NCBI GenBank assembly: GCA_005878835.1
Contig: VBMV01000109.1
Coordinates: 1 to 43,071, forward strand
DNA from: Gammaproteobacteria bacterium
GTDB taxonomy: Bacteria > Pseudomonadota > Gammaproteobacteria > Steroidobacterales > Steroidobacteraceae
Reading direction: 5' to 3'
DNA: 43,071 nt
Below the pieces are notes generated by a model. That model ran no database searches. It was not told where the DNA came from and worked only from the letters and a program-made list of their open reading frames with translations. Made by a program: the position numbers and the translations under genes. Within the stretch, counting starts at the first letter, position 1, and each line of letters begins with the position of its first letter. Below, piece after piece: positions 16,142-26,157 of the stretch.

Positions 16142-16189
16142 GTTCCAACAGAAGGGGCGCCGCCCTTGCCGCCCTCAAGGAGATGCAAC

Positions 16190-17029
16190 ATGGCTGAGAT
16201 CCGTCGCGCCGGAGTGCTGCTGGCGATGTTGTCTTTGCTGGGGCCGACCCCGGGGCACGCCGCGGATAGGGTTCCAGACTACGTTGCGAGCGCGATCGCC
16301 GATCCCGCCCGGCCGTCGCAGCAGGTCGCGCACGATGCGGATCGCAAGCCGGGCGCGCTGCTGGCATTCGCAGGCGTCAAGCCCGGGGACCGGGTGGCGG
16401 ATTTCATGTCCGGCGGTGCCTACTTCACGCGGCTCTTCAGCCGCATCGTCGGCAAGACCGGACACGTGTACGCCTTCCTGCCCGAGGAGCAACTGCAGAA
16501 CTGCGCGCCGGAGGAGACCGCCGGAACCCGTGCCATCGAGCACGACGGCAGCTATGCCAATGTGAGCGTGCTGACCGGACCGGTCGCCCGGTTCCGGCCG
16601 CCCGAGCCGCTCGATCTGGTCTGGACGTCGCTCAATTTCCACGACCTGTACGATTCGTTCATGGGGCCGGCCGACGTGGGCCAGGTCACCCAGGCGCTGT
16701 ACGATGCGCTCAAGCCCGGGGGCGAGCTGCTGGTGATCGACCACGTCGCGCAAGCCGGTTCGGAGGTCCGTGACACCGAAACGCTGCATCGCATAGACCC
16801 CGAAGTCATCATCCGGCGAGCGCAAATGGCGGGCTTCCGGCTCGAAGCGCACAGCGATGCGCTGCGCAATCCGCACGACACGCACCAGCTGCGCGTGTTC
16901 GACGCGGCGATTCGCGGACAGACCGATCAGGTGATCCTGAAATTCAGAAAGCCGCCCGCTGCGACGCCCACCGCGGCCTGCGATGCCTCGGGCGAGCGGC
17001 GCCTCGGCACGCGGCCCGCCTGGCTGTAG
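16190..17029 (+). CDS. Exported class I SAM-dependent methyltransferase-like protein (COG4798 type)
   Basis: The 279-residue protein starts with a signal peptide (MAEIRRAGVLLAMLSLLG, cleavage probably after GHA near residue 25). The mature part has a Rossmann methyltransferase fold: motif I at VADFMSGGAYFTRL (about 64-77), an acidic/aromatic motif around LDLVWTSLNFHD (about 141-152) and KPGGELLVIDHVA (about 178-190). Similar exported methyltransferase-like proteins are common in proteobacteria, but how a periplasmic protein obtains SAM is not known. The ATG at 16190 has AAGGAGAT upstream; a start at 16166 would spoil the signal peptide. Its stop is 3 bases from the convergent permease gene. 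Expression is likely under the MerR promoter. Confidence 0.82.
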   Translation: MAEIRRAGVLLAMLSLLGPTPGHAADRVPDYVASAIADPARPSQQVAHDADRKPGALLAFAGVKPGDRVADFMSGGAYFTRLFSRIVGKTGHVYAFLPEEQLQNCAPEETAGTRAIEHDGSYANVSVLTGPVARFRPPEPLDLVWTSLNFHDLYDSFMGPADVGQVTQALYDALKPGGELLVIDHVAQAGSEVRDTETLHRIDPEVIIRRAQMAGFRLEAHSDALRNPHDTHQLRVFDAAIRGQTDQVILKFRKPPAATPTAACDASGERRLGTRPAWL

Positions 17030-17032
17030 CCT

Positions 17033-18352
17033 TCAGCCGCCGGACGCCGCCTGCACAGCGCTTCGCCTGACCACGAGCCAGTTCGCGCACGCCGCGCCGA
17101 TCGTGGCGAGGAGGATGAGCGATTTGCTGAAATCCACCCGCGTGAGGAGCACGGCACAGATGATCACGCCGAGGAGCGGAAGGATCGGTCCGCCGGGCAG
17201 ACGCCAGAGCGCGGCCGCGGCTTGCCTGCGGCGCAGAACCGGTACCGCCACACACACCGCCGCGTAGAAGAACAGCCGCGCCACCGCCGACAGCGTGACG
17301 TTCCAGGAGAAGCTCGCGAACTGGGAAAAACCCCACAGCAGCAGCGCGAATACCAGGATCGAGCAGTACGGGGTGCGAAAGCGCGGGTGCACGCGGGCGA
17401 ACCAGGCCGGGAAGTCGCCCCGCTCGGCGAGCGCGAAGGTGCCGCGCGGCGCGGTCAGCATGTTGGCGCTGATGTAGCCGTAGACCGAAATCAATGCCCC
17501 GGCGGAGATGAGCGCGGCTCCCGCCGGCCCGATGACCACCCGGGCCGCATCCGCCAGCGGGCGGGCGCTGTGCGCCGCGTCCGCCAGCACGCCGACCACG
17601 ATGAGCTGCAGGAGCGCGTACAGCGCAGTAAGAATAAGGAGTGCCACGAACAAGGCGAAAGCCGCATCCCGCCGCGGATCGCGCGCCTCGCCCATCGGGT
17701 TGAGCGCGGCTTCATAGCCGCCGTAGGCAAACAGCAGCAGCAGCATCGCCTGCAGCCAGCCATCCACGGATGCGGCCACCGGCGCCGCGGCGACTCGCGG
17801 ATGGAGCGACAGGTAGAGTACCCCGGCCACGCACACCATTCCCAGCGCTGCCAGCTTCGCCACCACGCTGGCATTGCTGACCAGTGTGCCGGCTGCCACG
17901 CCGCGATAGTTCACCGCCGCGAGGCTGGCGAGAAACACGCTGATGACGCTCAGTCTCGGCAGCGGCTGGGTCGCCGCGGGCCAGAATTCCCCCAGGTAGA
18001 TGACGAGCAGATTCACCCCGGCGGCGCACGCCGTCAGGCGGCTGAGCAGCATCAGCCAACCCACCTGCACTCCCGCGAACCTTCCGAATGTATGGCGCAC
18101 ATACAGATAGGTGCCGCCGGTCTCGGTGAACTGGGAGGCAACTTCCGCGTAGCAGGCGATGATCACTGCCATCCCCGCGCCGGCGATCAGCACGGCCGCG
18201 GGACTCGCGTGCCCGAGGAGTCCGGCAACGACCGAGGGCAAGCCGAAGATGCCGCTGCCGAGGATGCTGTTGACCGCCAGTGCTACCATGCTCCAGCGGC
18301 CGATCGCGCGGACCAGTTGCGGCTGCGAGGTGCGCGGCGGCTCGGGCGTCAT
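17033..18352 (-). CDS. APC family amino acid/polyamine permease
   Basis: A 439-residue inner-membrane protein with about 12 helices. The APC superfamily start is clear: IGRWSMVALAVNSILGSGIFGLP in helix 1 with the unwound GSGIFG motif that binds the amino group of the substrate, then YAEVASQF in helix 2 and the FTETGGTYLYV loop. Helix 6 has LLFAYGGYEAA. No soluble accessory domain is present. The substrate is not predictable. It is divergent from a threonine-synthase-like gene with 57 bases between, which suggests an amino acid in that pathway. The ATG at 18350-18352 is used. In the intergenic stretch a small inverted repeat TTGT-N3-ACAA (18360-18370) is seen. Confidence 0.88.
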   Translation of the reverse strand: MTPEPPRTSQPQLVRAIGRWSMVALAVNSILGSGIFGLPSVVAGLLGHASPAAVLIAGAGMAVIIACYAEVASQFTETGGTYLYVRHTFGRFAGVQVGWLMLLSRLTACAAGVNLLVIYLGEFWPAATQPLPRLSVISVFLASLAAVNYRGVAAGTLVSNASVVAKLAALGMVCVAGVLYLSLHPRVAAAPVAASVDGWLQAMLLLLFAYGGYEAALNPMGEARDPRRDAAFALFVALLILTALYALLQLIVVGVLADAAHSARPLADAARVVIGPAGAALISAGALISVYGYISANMLTAPRGTFALAERGDFPAWFARVHPRFRTPYCSILVFALLLWGFSQFASFSWNVTLSAVARLFFYAAVCVAVPVLRRRQAAAALWRLPGGPILPLLGVIICAVLLTRVDFSKSLILLATIGAACANWLVVRRSAVQAASGG

Positions 18353-18409
18353 CGCGCCCTTGTATCACAAAGGCAAGCAATCAGGACCGCCTGACTCGAG
18401 GAGCCCTAA

Positions 18410-19624
18410 GTGCGCTATTCGTATGCGACGCACCTGGAGTGCAGTGTCAGCGCGCAAACCTACGACATCGCAAAGCTGCACGGCCTGTCGGCGGTGAACA
18501 AGCCCCTGCTGGCGCGCTATGACCTGGATGCCTTGAGGCGCGCGGTGTCGCGGGAAGAGATCGCGGCGCGGCCGGCGGGCCTGTGGCGGTGGCGCGAGCT
18601 GCTGCCGGTGGCGGAGCCGGCTCACATCGTCAGTCTGGGTGAGGTGGAAACGCCGCTCCTGTCCCTGTCCAACAGCCGGCGACCCGCCGGGTTCATGCCT
18701 CCCCTGGTCAAGGACGAAGCTCGCCTGCCCACCGGTTCGTTCAAGGCGCGCGGCCTGTGCGTGGCGGTATCGATGGCGAAGGCCCACGGTGTGCGGCGCA
18801 TTGCCATTCCGACCAACGGCAACGCCGGCGCGGCGCTCGCCGCCTATGCCGCGCGCGCCGGCATCGAGGCTTACTGCTTCTGCCCCGACGACACCCCCGA
18901 GATCAACCTCGGCGAGATCGCCCTGCAGGGCGCGACGGTGTGGCGTGTCAACGGCCTGATCAACGATTGCGCCCGCCTGGTCGAGGCGGGCAAGCCGCAG
19001 TTCGGCTGGTTCGACATGTCGACGCTGAAGGAGCCGTATCGGATCGAAGGCAAGAAGACCATGGGCCTGGAGCTGGCAGTGCAGTTGGATTGGCGCCTGC
19101 CGGATGTCGTGTTCTATCCGACCGGCGGCGGCACCGGCCTGATCGGCATGTGGAAGGCGTGGCAGGAACTGCTGACGCTCGGTTGGATCTCAGGTCCCCT
19201 GCCGCGCCTCATCGCCGTTCAATCCACCGGCTGCGCGCCGATCGTGCGCGCCTTCGATGCCGGGGCAGACACCGCCACGCCCTGGGAAAATGCCGCCACG
19301 ATCGCCGCGGGTATCCGCGTGCCCGCGGCGCTGGGTGATTTCCTGATCCTGCGCGCGCTGCGCGACAGCGGCGGCTGCGCGCTGGCGGTGCCGGATTCGG
19401 ACATCGAGTCCGCCCGGCAGCACGTGGGATCACAGGATGGCCTGCTCCTGAGCCCCGAGGGCGCGGCGACCTACGCCGCGTACCTGCAGGCGGCCGCGAA
19501 CGGCAAGGTACGCTCGGGCGAGCGGGTGGTGCTGTTCAATTGCGCCAGCGGCCTCAAGTATCCGATGCCGGCGGTGACCCGGCACATGGACGTGCGCCGG
19601 CCGTTCGCACACGGCATCGGGTAA
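18410..19624 (+). CDS. Threonine-synthase-like PLP-dependent enzyme
   Basis: This is a 404-residue fold-type II PLP enzyme. Threonine synthase converts O-phosphohomoserine to threonine. Lys112 in PTGSFKARG is the Schiff-base lysine; NGNAGAALAAYAARAG (about 138-153) is the PLP phosphate/substrate loop; PTGGGTGLIG (about 238-247) is the glycine-rich phosphate-binding loop. The N-terminal segment (LECSVSAQTYDIAKLHGL) resembles the short treble-clef-like start of class ThrC2-type synthases. The GTG start at 18410 has GAGGAG seven bases upstream. The pairing with an amino acid permease rather than with thrA/thrB leaves open a catabolic or specialised paralogue, such as a cysteate synthase or a deaminase-like enzyme. 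Convergent with the hydrolase gene ending at 19630. Confidence 0.82.
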   Translation: MRYSYATHLECSVSAQTYDIAKLHGLSAVNKPLLARYDLDALRRAVSREEIAARPAGLWRWRELLPVAEPAHIVSLGEVETPLLSLSNSRRPAGFMPPLVKDEARLPTGSFKARGLCVAVSMAKAHGVRRIAIPTNGNAGAALAAYAARAGIEAYCFCPDDTPEINLGEIALQGATVWRVNGLINDCARLVEAGKPQFGWFDMSTLKEPYRIEGKKTMGLELAVQLDWRLPDVVFYPTGGGTGLIGMWKAWQELLTLGWISGPLPRLIAVQSTGCAPIVRAFDAGADTATPWENAATIAAGIRVPAALGDFLILRALRDSGGCALAVPDSDIESARQHVGSQDGLLLSPEGAATYAAYLQAAANGKVRSGERVVLFNCASGLKYPMPAVTRHMDVRRPFAHGIG

Positions 19625-19629
19625 CCCTG

Positions 19630-21585
19630 CTACGGGGAACCTGTGGGGATGAGCGGCAGCTCGATGCGTGAGGGGTGTGCGGGATCGAAGTAGACCGAGT
19701 TCTCCGCGATGCGCCAGCGCCGGTTGTCGTTCAGGGGCTCGCCGGTATTGGGGTTGACGTCGAAGCGCGGGAAGTTGCTGCTGGAGATGTCCAGCCGGAT
19801 CCGGTGACCGTGCCGGAAGACGAGCGAGGTCGGATACATCTCGATCGTGAACTCGTAGGGCTTGCCGGGCTGCAGCATGTCGGCCCTGCCCGGCCCGTTG
19901 CGGTAGCGCGCGCGCACGATGCTGTCACCGATGTTGAGCTCGATGCCGCCCGGAAAGTCGGCGCTCGGCGGGTACACGTCGATGAGCTTGGCGGTGAAAT
20001 CGGTATCCGGCGAGTCCGAAGCCGCCCACAGCCGCACGATCAGGCGTCCGGTCACCTCGAGGTCCCGCGTCAGGGGCGGGGTCTGAAACACGAGCACGTC
20101 ATTGCGCGCCGACAGCGGATTGGAGTCCGTGCACGTCCACAGCGTGGGGCGGCAGCGCTGATCGGTCGCGCCCGCGCTCGCGAGCGCCCCTTGGGACGAG
20201 AGATTGCCACCGAGGGTTGGCACCGGATTGTGTGGATCGAAGCGGTAGATCAGGGGGGCATGGGGTACGGGCTCCCCGGGCGAAAGCACCCCGTCGGCGT
20301 GCAGGTAGTACGCCGTCGGCCTCGCGCGGGCGAGCGGCCATTCCTGTTCATCGCGCCAGCGCCCGCCGACGAACACCCGACCCTCCGGGGTCTTGTGTCC
20401 GTCACCGCCGCCCATGACATAGATGCGCACCGGTGACTCGCGGTCGACCCCATTGTCGATACCCTTCAGCCAATGATCGAACCAGCGCTGCTGGAAGGCG
20501 TTCAGATCGATGGCCGCGTCGGGCGTGAACTGCGCGTCCCCGGCATAGCTCGCGTTCGGCCGGCTATGCGTCCAGGGTCCGACGATCAGCCGCTGCGGGC
20601 TCTTCTTCCGCTCGTGCAGCCCCACGTAGTTGAGGTTCGCCACCTGCAGCGCCCAGGAATCGTACCAGCCGGTGACGTGGTAGACGGGGATGTCCTTGTA
20701 GTCGGCGAGATGATCGACAACCTCCACCCCCATCCCCTTGAACACCGGGTCGTCGCCCCCGTGGCTCATGGCAGCCGTGAGCCACTCCTCGTAGTCGGGC
20801 GCGAACTTCAACGGCGTGTCGCCGGCGCGTAACGGCAAGGCACGCACGTACTCGGGCACATGGTTGACGAGATCCGCCAGCGCCGGCGCCGCAGCCGGAT
20901 CGCTGGCGGCGCGCGCGGCCGCCACGAGATTCGGCGGCCCCCCGGGGTCTCCCATCGAGAGCACCCAGTTGACCCAGCGCAGCTCGAAGGCGCCGTTGTG
21001 CCGCACCCCGTAGCGACCCACGTCCGACATCGAAAACAGCGGGATCATCGCCTTGACGAACGGCGCAGCGGCGATCGCGAGCGCATGTTGGGTCCCGCCT
21101 TCGTAGGACGTGCCGACCGTGCCGATGCCGCCGTCGGACCACGACTGATGTCCGATCCACTGCGTGGTGTCGTAGCCGTCACGGCCGTCGTCGGACAGCG
21201 GCCGCCAACGACCCTGCGAGCGGTAGCGCCCGCGCACGTCCTGCACGACCACGACGTAGCCCCGGGAAGCGAAGTACCGTGCGAAGGGCGCGGCGCGCAC
21301 CTCCTTGTTGTACGGCGTGCGCATCAGCAGCGCCGGGAACCGGCCTTCAACGGGCACGCCGTCGCGCGCCGGCCGATACACGTCGGCAGCGAGCGCAGCA
21401 CCATCGCGCATCGGGATCATGACATCGACCGCGAGCGCGACGTCGGCGGGCGTTTCGGCCGCCACCGACGGCGGCGCAGGCGCCAGCAGAGCCGCCAGCA
21501 CGACGCCCGGCGCGAGCAGCTGCCGGCCAAGGGAAGCTGAGCTGGCGCTGCGTTGCATGCGGGCGGGCGTGCCCTTGCGCCTCAC
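19630..21585 (-). CDS. Exported CocE/NonD family hydrolase (S15 peptidase/acyl esterase)
   Basis: The 651-residue precursor has a signal peptide (to about residue 43, PSVAA). The alpha/beta hydrolase domain shows RDGAALAADVYRPA (60-73), DVRGRYRSQG (116-125) and the nucleophile Ser160 in GTSYEGG. The C-terminal jelly-roll domain typical of X-Pro dipeptidyl peptidase/CocE enzymes starts around residue 430 and includes DSPDTDFTAKLIDVYP and the closing RIRLDISSSNFPRFD. These enzymes cleave esters, amides or N-acyl peptides; the substrate is unknown. A GTG start overlaps the enoyl-CoA hydratase stop (GTGA); an ATG ten codons in (MQRSAS) is an alternative. As the third gene of an acyl-CoA operon, it may free an acid from an ester or amide for activation by the ligase. 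Confidence 0.88.
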   Translation of the reverse strand: MRRKGTPARMQRSASSASLGRQLLAPGVVLAALLAPAPPSVAAETPADVALAVDVMIPMRDGAALAADVYRPARDGVPVEGRFPALLMRTPYNKEVRAAPFARYFASRGYVVVVQDVRGRYRSQGRWRPLSDDGRDGYDTTQWIGHQSWSDGGIGTVGTSYEGGTQHALAIAAAPFVKAMIPLFSMSDVGRYGVRHNGAFELRWVNWVLSMGDPGGPPNLVAAARAASDPAAAPALADLVNHVPEYVRALPLRAGDTPLKFAPDYEEWLTAAMSHGGDDPVFKGMGVEVVDHLADYKDIPVYHVTGWYDSWALQVANLNYVGLHERKKSPQRLIVGPWTHSRPNASYAGDAQFTPDAAIDLNAFQQRWFDHWLKGIDNGVDRESPVRIYVMGGGDGHKTPEGRVFVGGRWRDEQEWPLARARPTAYYLHADGVLSPGEPVPHAPLIYRFDPHNPVPTLGGNLSSQGALASAGATDQRCRPTLWTCTDSNPLSARNDVLVFQTPPLTRDLEVTGRLIVRLWAASDSPDTDFTAKLIDVYPPSADFPGGIELNIGDSIVRARYRNGPGRADMLQPGKPYEFTIEMYPTSLVFRHGHRIRLDISSSNFPRFDVNPNTGEPLNDNRRWRIAENSVYFDPAHPSRIELPLIPTGSP

Positions 21586-22388
21586 CAGCGTGGCTTGCGC
21601 TTCTCGATGAATGCCTGCACGCCCTCGAGCGCCGCCGGCTCCATCATGTTGCAGGCCATGGTCTCACCGGCCGCCGCGTACGCGGCCTCGATGCCGAGCT
21701 CCCCCTGCCGGTAGAACAGCTCCTTGCCCATCGCCACCACCGCGCGCGGCTTGGCGACGATGCTCGCCGCCAGCGTCTCGATTTCCGCATCCAGGCGCTC
21801 GGGCTCGACCACCCGGTTCACCAGTCCGCGCGCCTGCGCCTGCACCGCGTCGATGAAGTCGCCCGTCACCAGCATCTCGAACGCCGGCTTGCGCGCGACG
21901 TTGCGGATGAGCGGCACGCTCGGCGTCGAGCAGAAGAGGCCGAGGTTGACGCCGCTGACCGCGAACCTCGCGGCGCTGGAGGCCACCGCCAGGTCGCACT
22001 GCGCCACCAGCTGGCAGCCGGCGGCGGTGGCGATACCCTGTACGCGCGCGATCACCGGCACCGGCAGTCCCCGCAGCGTGAGCATCATGCGCGTGCACTG
22101 CGCGAACAGTCCGCGGTAGTACTCGAGCGAGGGCTGCGCGCGCATCTCCTTCAGGTCATGGCCGGCGCAGAACGCCTTGCCTACCGCTGCGATCACCACG
22201 ACGCGCGCCGATGCATCGCTCGCGATCGCATCGAGCTCGCGCTGCAGCGCGGCCAGCATCGCCTCGGACAGGGCGTTGAAGGCCTGCGGGCGATTGAGTG
22301 TCAGGGTGATGACGCCGCGTGCATCCCGCTCGCGCCTCACCAGCGGGTCCGAATCGCCCCTCGGCAGTGACTCCGCAGCGCTCGTCAT
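21582..22388 (-). CDS. Enoyl-CoA hydratase/isomerase family protein (ECHDC3-like)
   Basis: A 268-residue crotonase-fold enzyme. Visible motifs are LNRPQAFNALSEAM, the oxyanion-hole segments FCAGHDLKEM (about 73-82) and IATAAGCQLVAQCD (about 116-129). The usual catalytic Glu near the second oxyanion hole is not obvious, since GCQLVAQCDLAVA has Gln instead of the canonical GGGxELA, as in ECHDC3-type members, so hydratase activity is uncertain. ATG 22388 is chosen because GAGGAGAGG precedes it; a start eight codons upstream would lack a site. That ribosome-binding site overlaps the stop of the acyl-CoA ligase, and its own stop overlaps the next start, so the three genes form one operon. Confidence 0.88.
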   Translation of the reverse strand: MTSAAESLPRGDSDPLVRRERDARGVITLTLNRPQAFNALSEAMLAALQRELDAIASDASARVVVIAAVGKAFCAGHDLKEMRAQPSLEYYRGLFAQCTRMMLTLRGLPVPVIARVQGIATAAGCQLVAQCDLAVASSAARFAVSGVNLGLFCSTPSVPLIRNVARKPAFEMLVTGDFIDAVQAQARGLVNRVVEPERLDAEIETLAASIVAKPRAVVAMGKELFYRQGELGIEAAYAAAGETMACNMMEPAALEGVQAFIEKRKPRW

Positions 22389-22398
22389 GGTCCTCTCC

Positions 22399-24045
22399 TC
22401 ATTCGATCGCACTGGCCGATCTGGCCCGCTGGCGCAGCACGAACTTCTGGATCTTGCCGGTGGAAGTCTTCGGGATCTCCTCGAAGCGCACCTCGCGCGG
22501 CACCTTGTAGGCCGCCAGCAGGGTGCGGCAATGCGCGATGAGCTCGGCGGCGCTCGCCGTGACGCCGCTCTTGAGCTCGACGAAGGCGAGCGGCGTCTCG
22601 CCCCATTTCGGATCGGGCCGCGCCACCACCGCGCAGGCCATCACCGCGGGGTGGCGGTAGAGCGCATCCTCCACCTCCAGGGAGCTGATGTTCTCGCCGC
22701 CGGAGATGATCACGTCCTTGCTGCGGTCCTTGATCTTCACGTAGCGGTCCGGCTCCAGCACCGCGAGATCCCCGCTGTGAAACCAGCCGCCGGCGAAGGC
22801 TTCGGCGGTTGCGCCCCGGTTCTTCAGGTAGCCCTTCATCACGATGTTGCCGCGGAACATGATCTCACCGAGCGTCTGCCCGTCGGCCGCGACCTCGGTC
22901 ATGGTCTCGGGATCGAGCACCGTCATTCCCTCCTGCAGGACGTAGCGCACGCCCTGGCGGCCGTTGAGCCGGGTCTGCTCCGGCAGGCTCGCCGCGGCCC
23001 ATTGCTCGCGCTTGGCAGCGACCGCCGCCGGGCCGTAGGTCTCGGTCAGCCCGTAGGCGTGGGTGAGCTCGAAACCGATCCTCGCCATGCCCTCGATCAT
23101 CGCCGCCGGGGGCGCAGCGCCTGCCACCATGCCGCGTACCCGCTGCGTGAGACCCTCGCGCAGCGCGGCTTCCGCGTTGACCAGCATGTTGTGCACGATG
23201 GGGGCGGCGCAGTAGTGATCCACGCCATGCGCGCGCATGGCGTCGAAAATTGCGCGGCTCTCCACCTTGCGCAGACACACCTGCGTGCCGGCCAGCATCG
23301 CGACCGTCCACGGGAAGCACCAGCCGTTGCAGTGGAACAGCGGCAACGTCCACAGGTAGGTCGGAAATTGCGGCATGCTCCAGGTGGCGGCGTTGCTCAC
23401 CGCGTTGAGATAGGCCCCGCGGTGGTGCGTGACCACGCCCTTGGGATTGCCGGTGGTGCCGGAGGTATAGGACACGGCGATGGCATCCCATTCGTCCCGC
23501 GGACCCTCGAGCCGCTGCAGCGGCTCGTGCCGTGCGAGCAGCGCCTCGTACTCGTACGCGCCCAGAGGCTCCCCGCCCCCCGTGTACTCGCTGTCGCACA
23601 CGTCGATGACGATGGGTGTGCGGTGATGCTCATCGCGCAGTATCCGCAGCGCCGGCGCGATGAGCGGCGCGAACTCGCGGTCGCTGATCAGGACCGCGGC
23701 CTCGCAGTGCTGCATCTGCCAGGCGAGGAGCGGCGCGTCCAGGCGCGTGTTGAGCGGGTGCAGCACGGCATTCAGCGCCGGTACCGCGTAGTGCGCCTCG
23801 ATCATCTCCGGAGTATTGGGCAGCATGAGGCTGACCGTGGTGCCACGCCCCACCCCGAGGGCCCGCAGCGCCGCCGCCAGTCGCGCCGCACGTTCGCGCG
23901 TGTCGCGCCACAGGTAGCGGCGCCGGCCATGAATCACCGCGGGCAGGTCGGCGAACACCTCGGCACTGCGCTCCACGAAACTCACCGGCGAGAGCGCCAC
24001 GTAGTTGGCGGGGTTCTTGTCCAGGTCCTGGTCGTAAATGCTCAT
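22399..24045 (-). CDS. AMP-forming acyl-CoA synthetase (medium/long-chain, DmdB-like)
   Basis: A 548-residue ANL-superfamily ligase that activates a carboxylic acid with ATP to the acyl adenylate and then the CoA thioester. The P-loop YTSGTTGNPKG lies at 193-203, the aromatic substrate motif TYLWTLPLFHCNGW at about 230-243, the A5 motif HAYGLTETYGP at about 325-335, the hinge GWFHSGDLA and KIKDRSKDVIISGGENIS at about 430-465, and the catalytic Lys in KTSTGKIQKF near residue 532. The TLPLFHCNGWCF pattern is close to 3-methylmercaptopropionyl-CoA ligase (DmdB) and related short/medium-chain ligases, but this does not prove that substrate. The ATG at 24043-24045 has GGAAAGAA upstream. First gene of the ligase-hydratase-hydrolase operon, divergent from the SSS symporter. 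Confidence 0.92.
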   Translation of the reverse strand: MSIYDQDLDKNPANYVALSPVSFVERSAEVFADLPAVIHGRRRYLWRDTRERAARLAAALRALGVGRGTTVSLMLPNTPEMIEAHYAVPALNAVLHPLNTRLDAPLLAWQMQHCEAAVLISDREFAPLIAPALRILRDEHHRTPIVIDVCDSEYTGGGEPLGAYEYEALLARHEPLQRLEGPRDEWDAIAVSYTSGTTGNPKGVVTHHRGAYLNAVSNAATWSMPQFPTYLWTLPLFHCNGWCFPWTVAMLAGTQVCLRKVESRAIFDAMRAHGVDHYCAAPIVHNMLVNAEAALREGLTQRVRGMVAGAAPPAAMIEGMARIGFELTHAYGLTETYGPAAVAAKREQWAAASLPEQTRLNGRQGVRYVLQEGMTVLDPETMTEVAADGQTLGEIMFRGNIVMKGYLKNRGATAEAFAGGWFHSGDLAVLEPDRYVKIKDRSKDVIISGGENISSLEVEDALYRHPAVMACAVVARPDPKWGETPLAFVELKSGVTASAAELIAHCRTLLAAYKVPREVRFEEIPKTSTGKIQKFVLRQRARSASAIE

Positions 24046-24195
24046 GGCTGCGTTCTTTCCGCGCGCGCTCGCATGGCGGCTCGCTCCAGAGCGTACACCC
24101 GCACGCTCGCCTTGGCATGCCGCTTGGATCAAACTAGGCCCCCGCGCCCGGTGCATGCCGGGGAGCTCAGGCGGCGCACACAACGAGGGGGCCTC

Positions 24196-25899
<1,704 letters not shown>

Positions 25900-25909
25900 G
25901 GAGCCGCGC

Positions 25910-26116
25910 ATGGGCCTCGACATCCGCATACCGCTCGGAGTGATGTTCACCCTCCTCGGGTTGCTGCTCACGGGGTTCGGATTCTTCAGCGACCCGGCGA
26001 TTTACCAGCGCTCGCTCGGTATCGACATCAACCTGTGGTGGGGGCTGGCGCTGCTGCTCTTCGGCGCGGTGATGCTGGGCTTCGGATGGCGCGCGGCCGG
26101 CGGGGGTACTCACTGA
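25910..26116 (+). CDS. Small two-helix membrane protein, possible symporter partner
   Basis: A 68-residue protein with two predicted membrane helices (about 8-27, IPLGVMFTLLGLLLTGFGFF, and 43-60, WWGLALLLFGAVMLGFGW) joined by a short polar loop with SDPAIYQRSLGIDINL. It starts at ATG 25910, ten bases after the symporter stop, with AAGGAG overlapping that stop, so it is translated from the same message. I do not know a named family. Small membrane proteins accompany other SSS transporters (for example YhdT with PanF, DUF4212 proteins with acetate-type permeases), and a similar auxiliary role is inferred here. Confidence 0.75.
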   Translation: MGLDIRIPLGVMFTLLGLLLTGFGFFSDPAIYQRSLGIDINLWWGLALLLFGAVMLGFGWRAAGGGTH

Positions 26117-26157
26117 AAGCCCGCGCCAGGGCGGGGTGCGCCTCAGGTCCAGCAACC

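Noticed and set aside
22177-24195. 2-kb upstream extension of the SSS symporter frame
   Set aside because: This part is antisense to the enoyl-CoA hydratase and acyl-CoA ligase genes and has shadow composition. The symporter helices begin only after the TTG at 24196 with its own ribosome-binding site.
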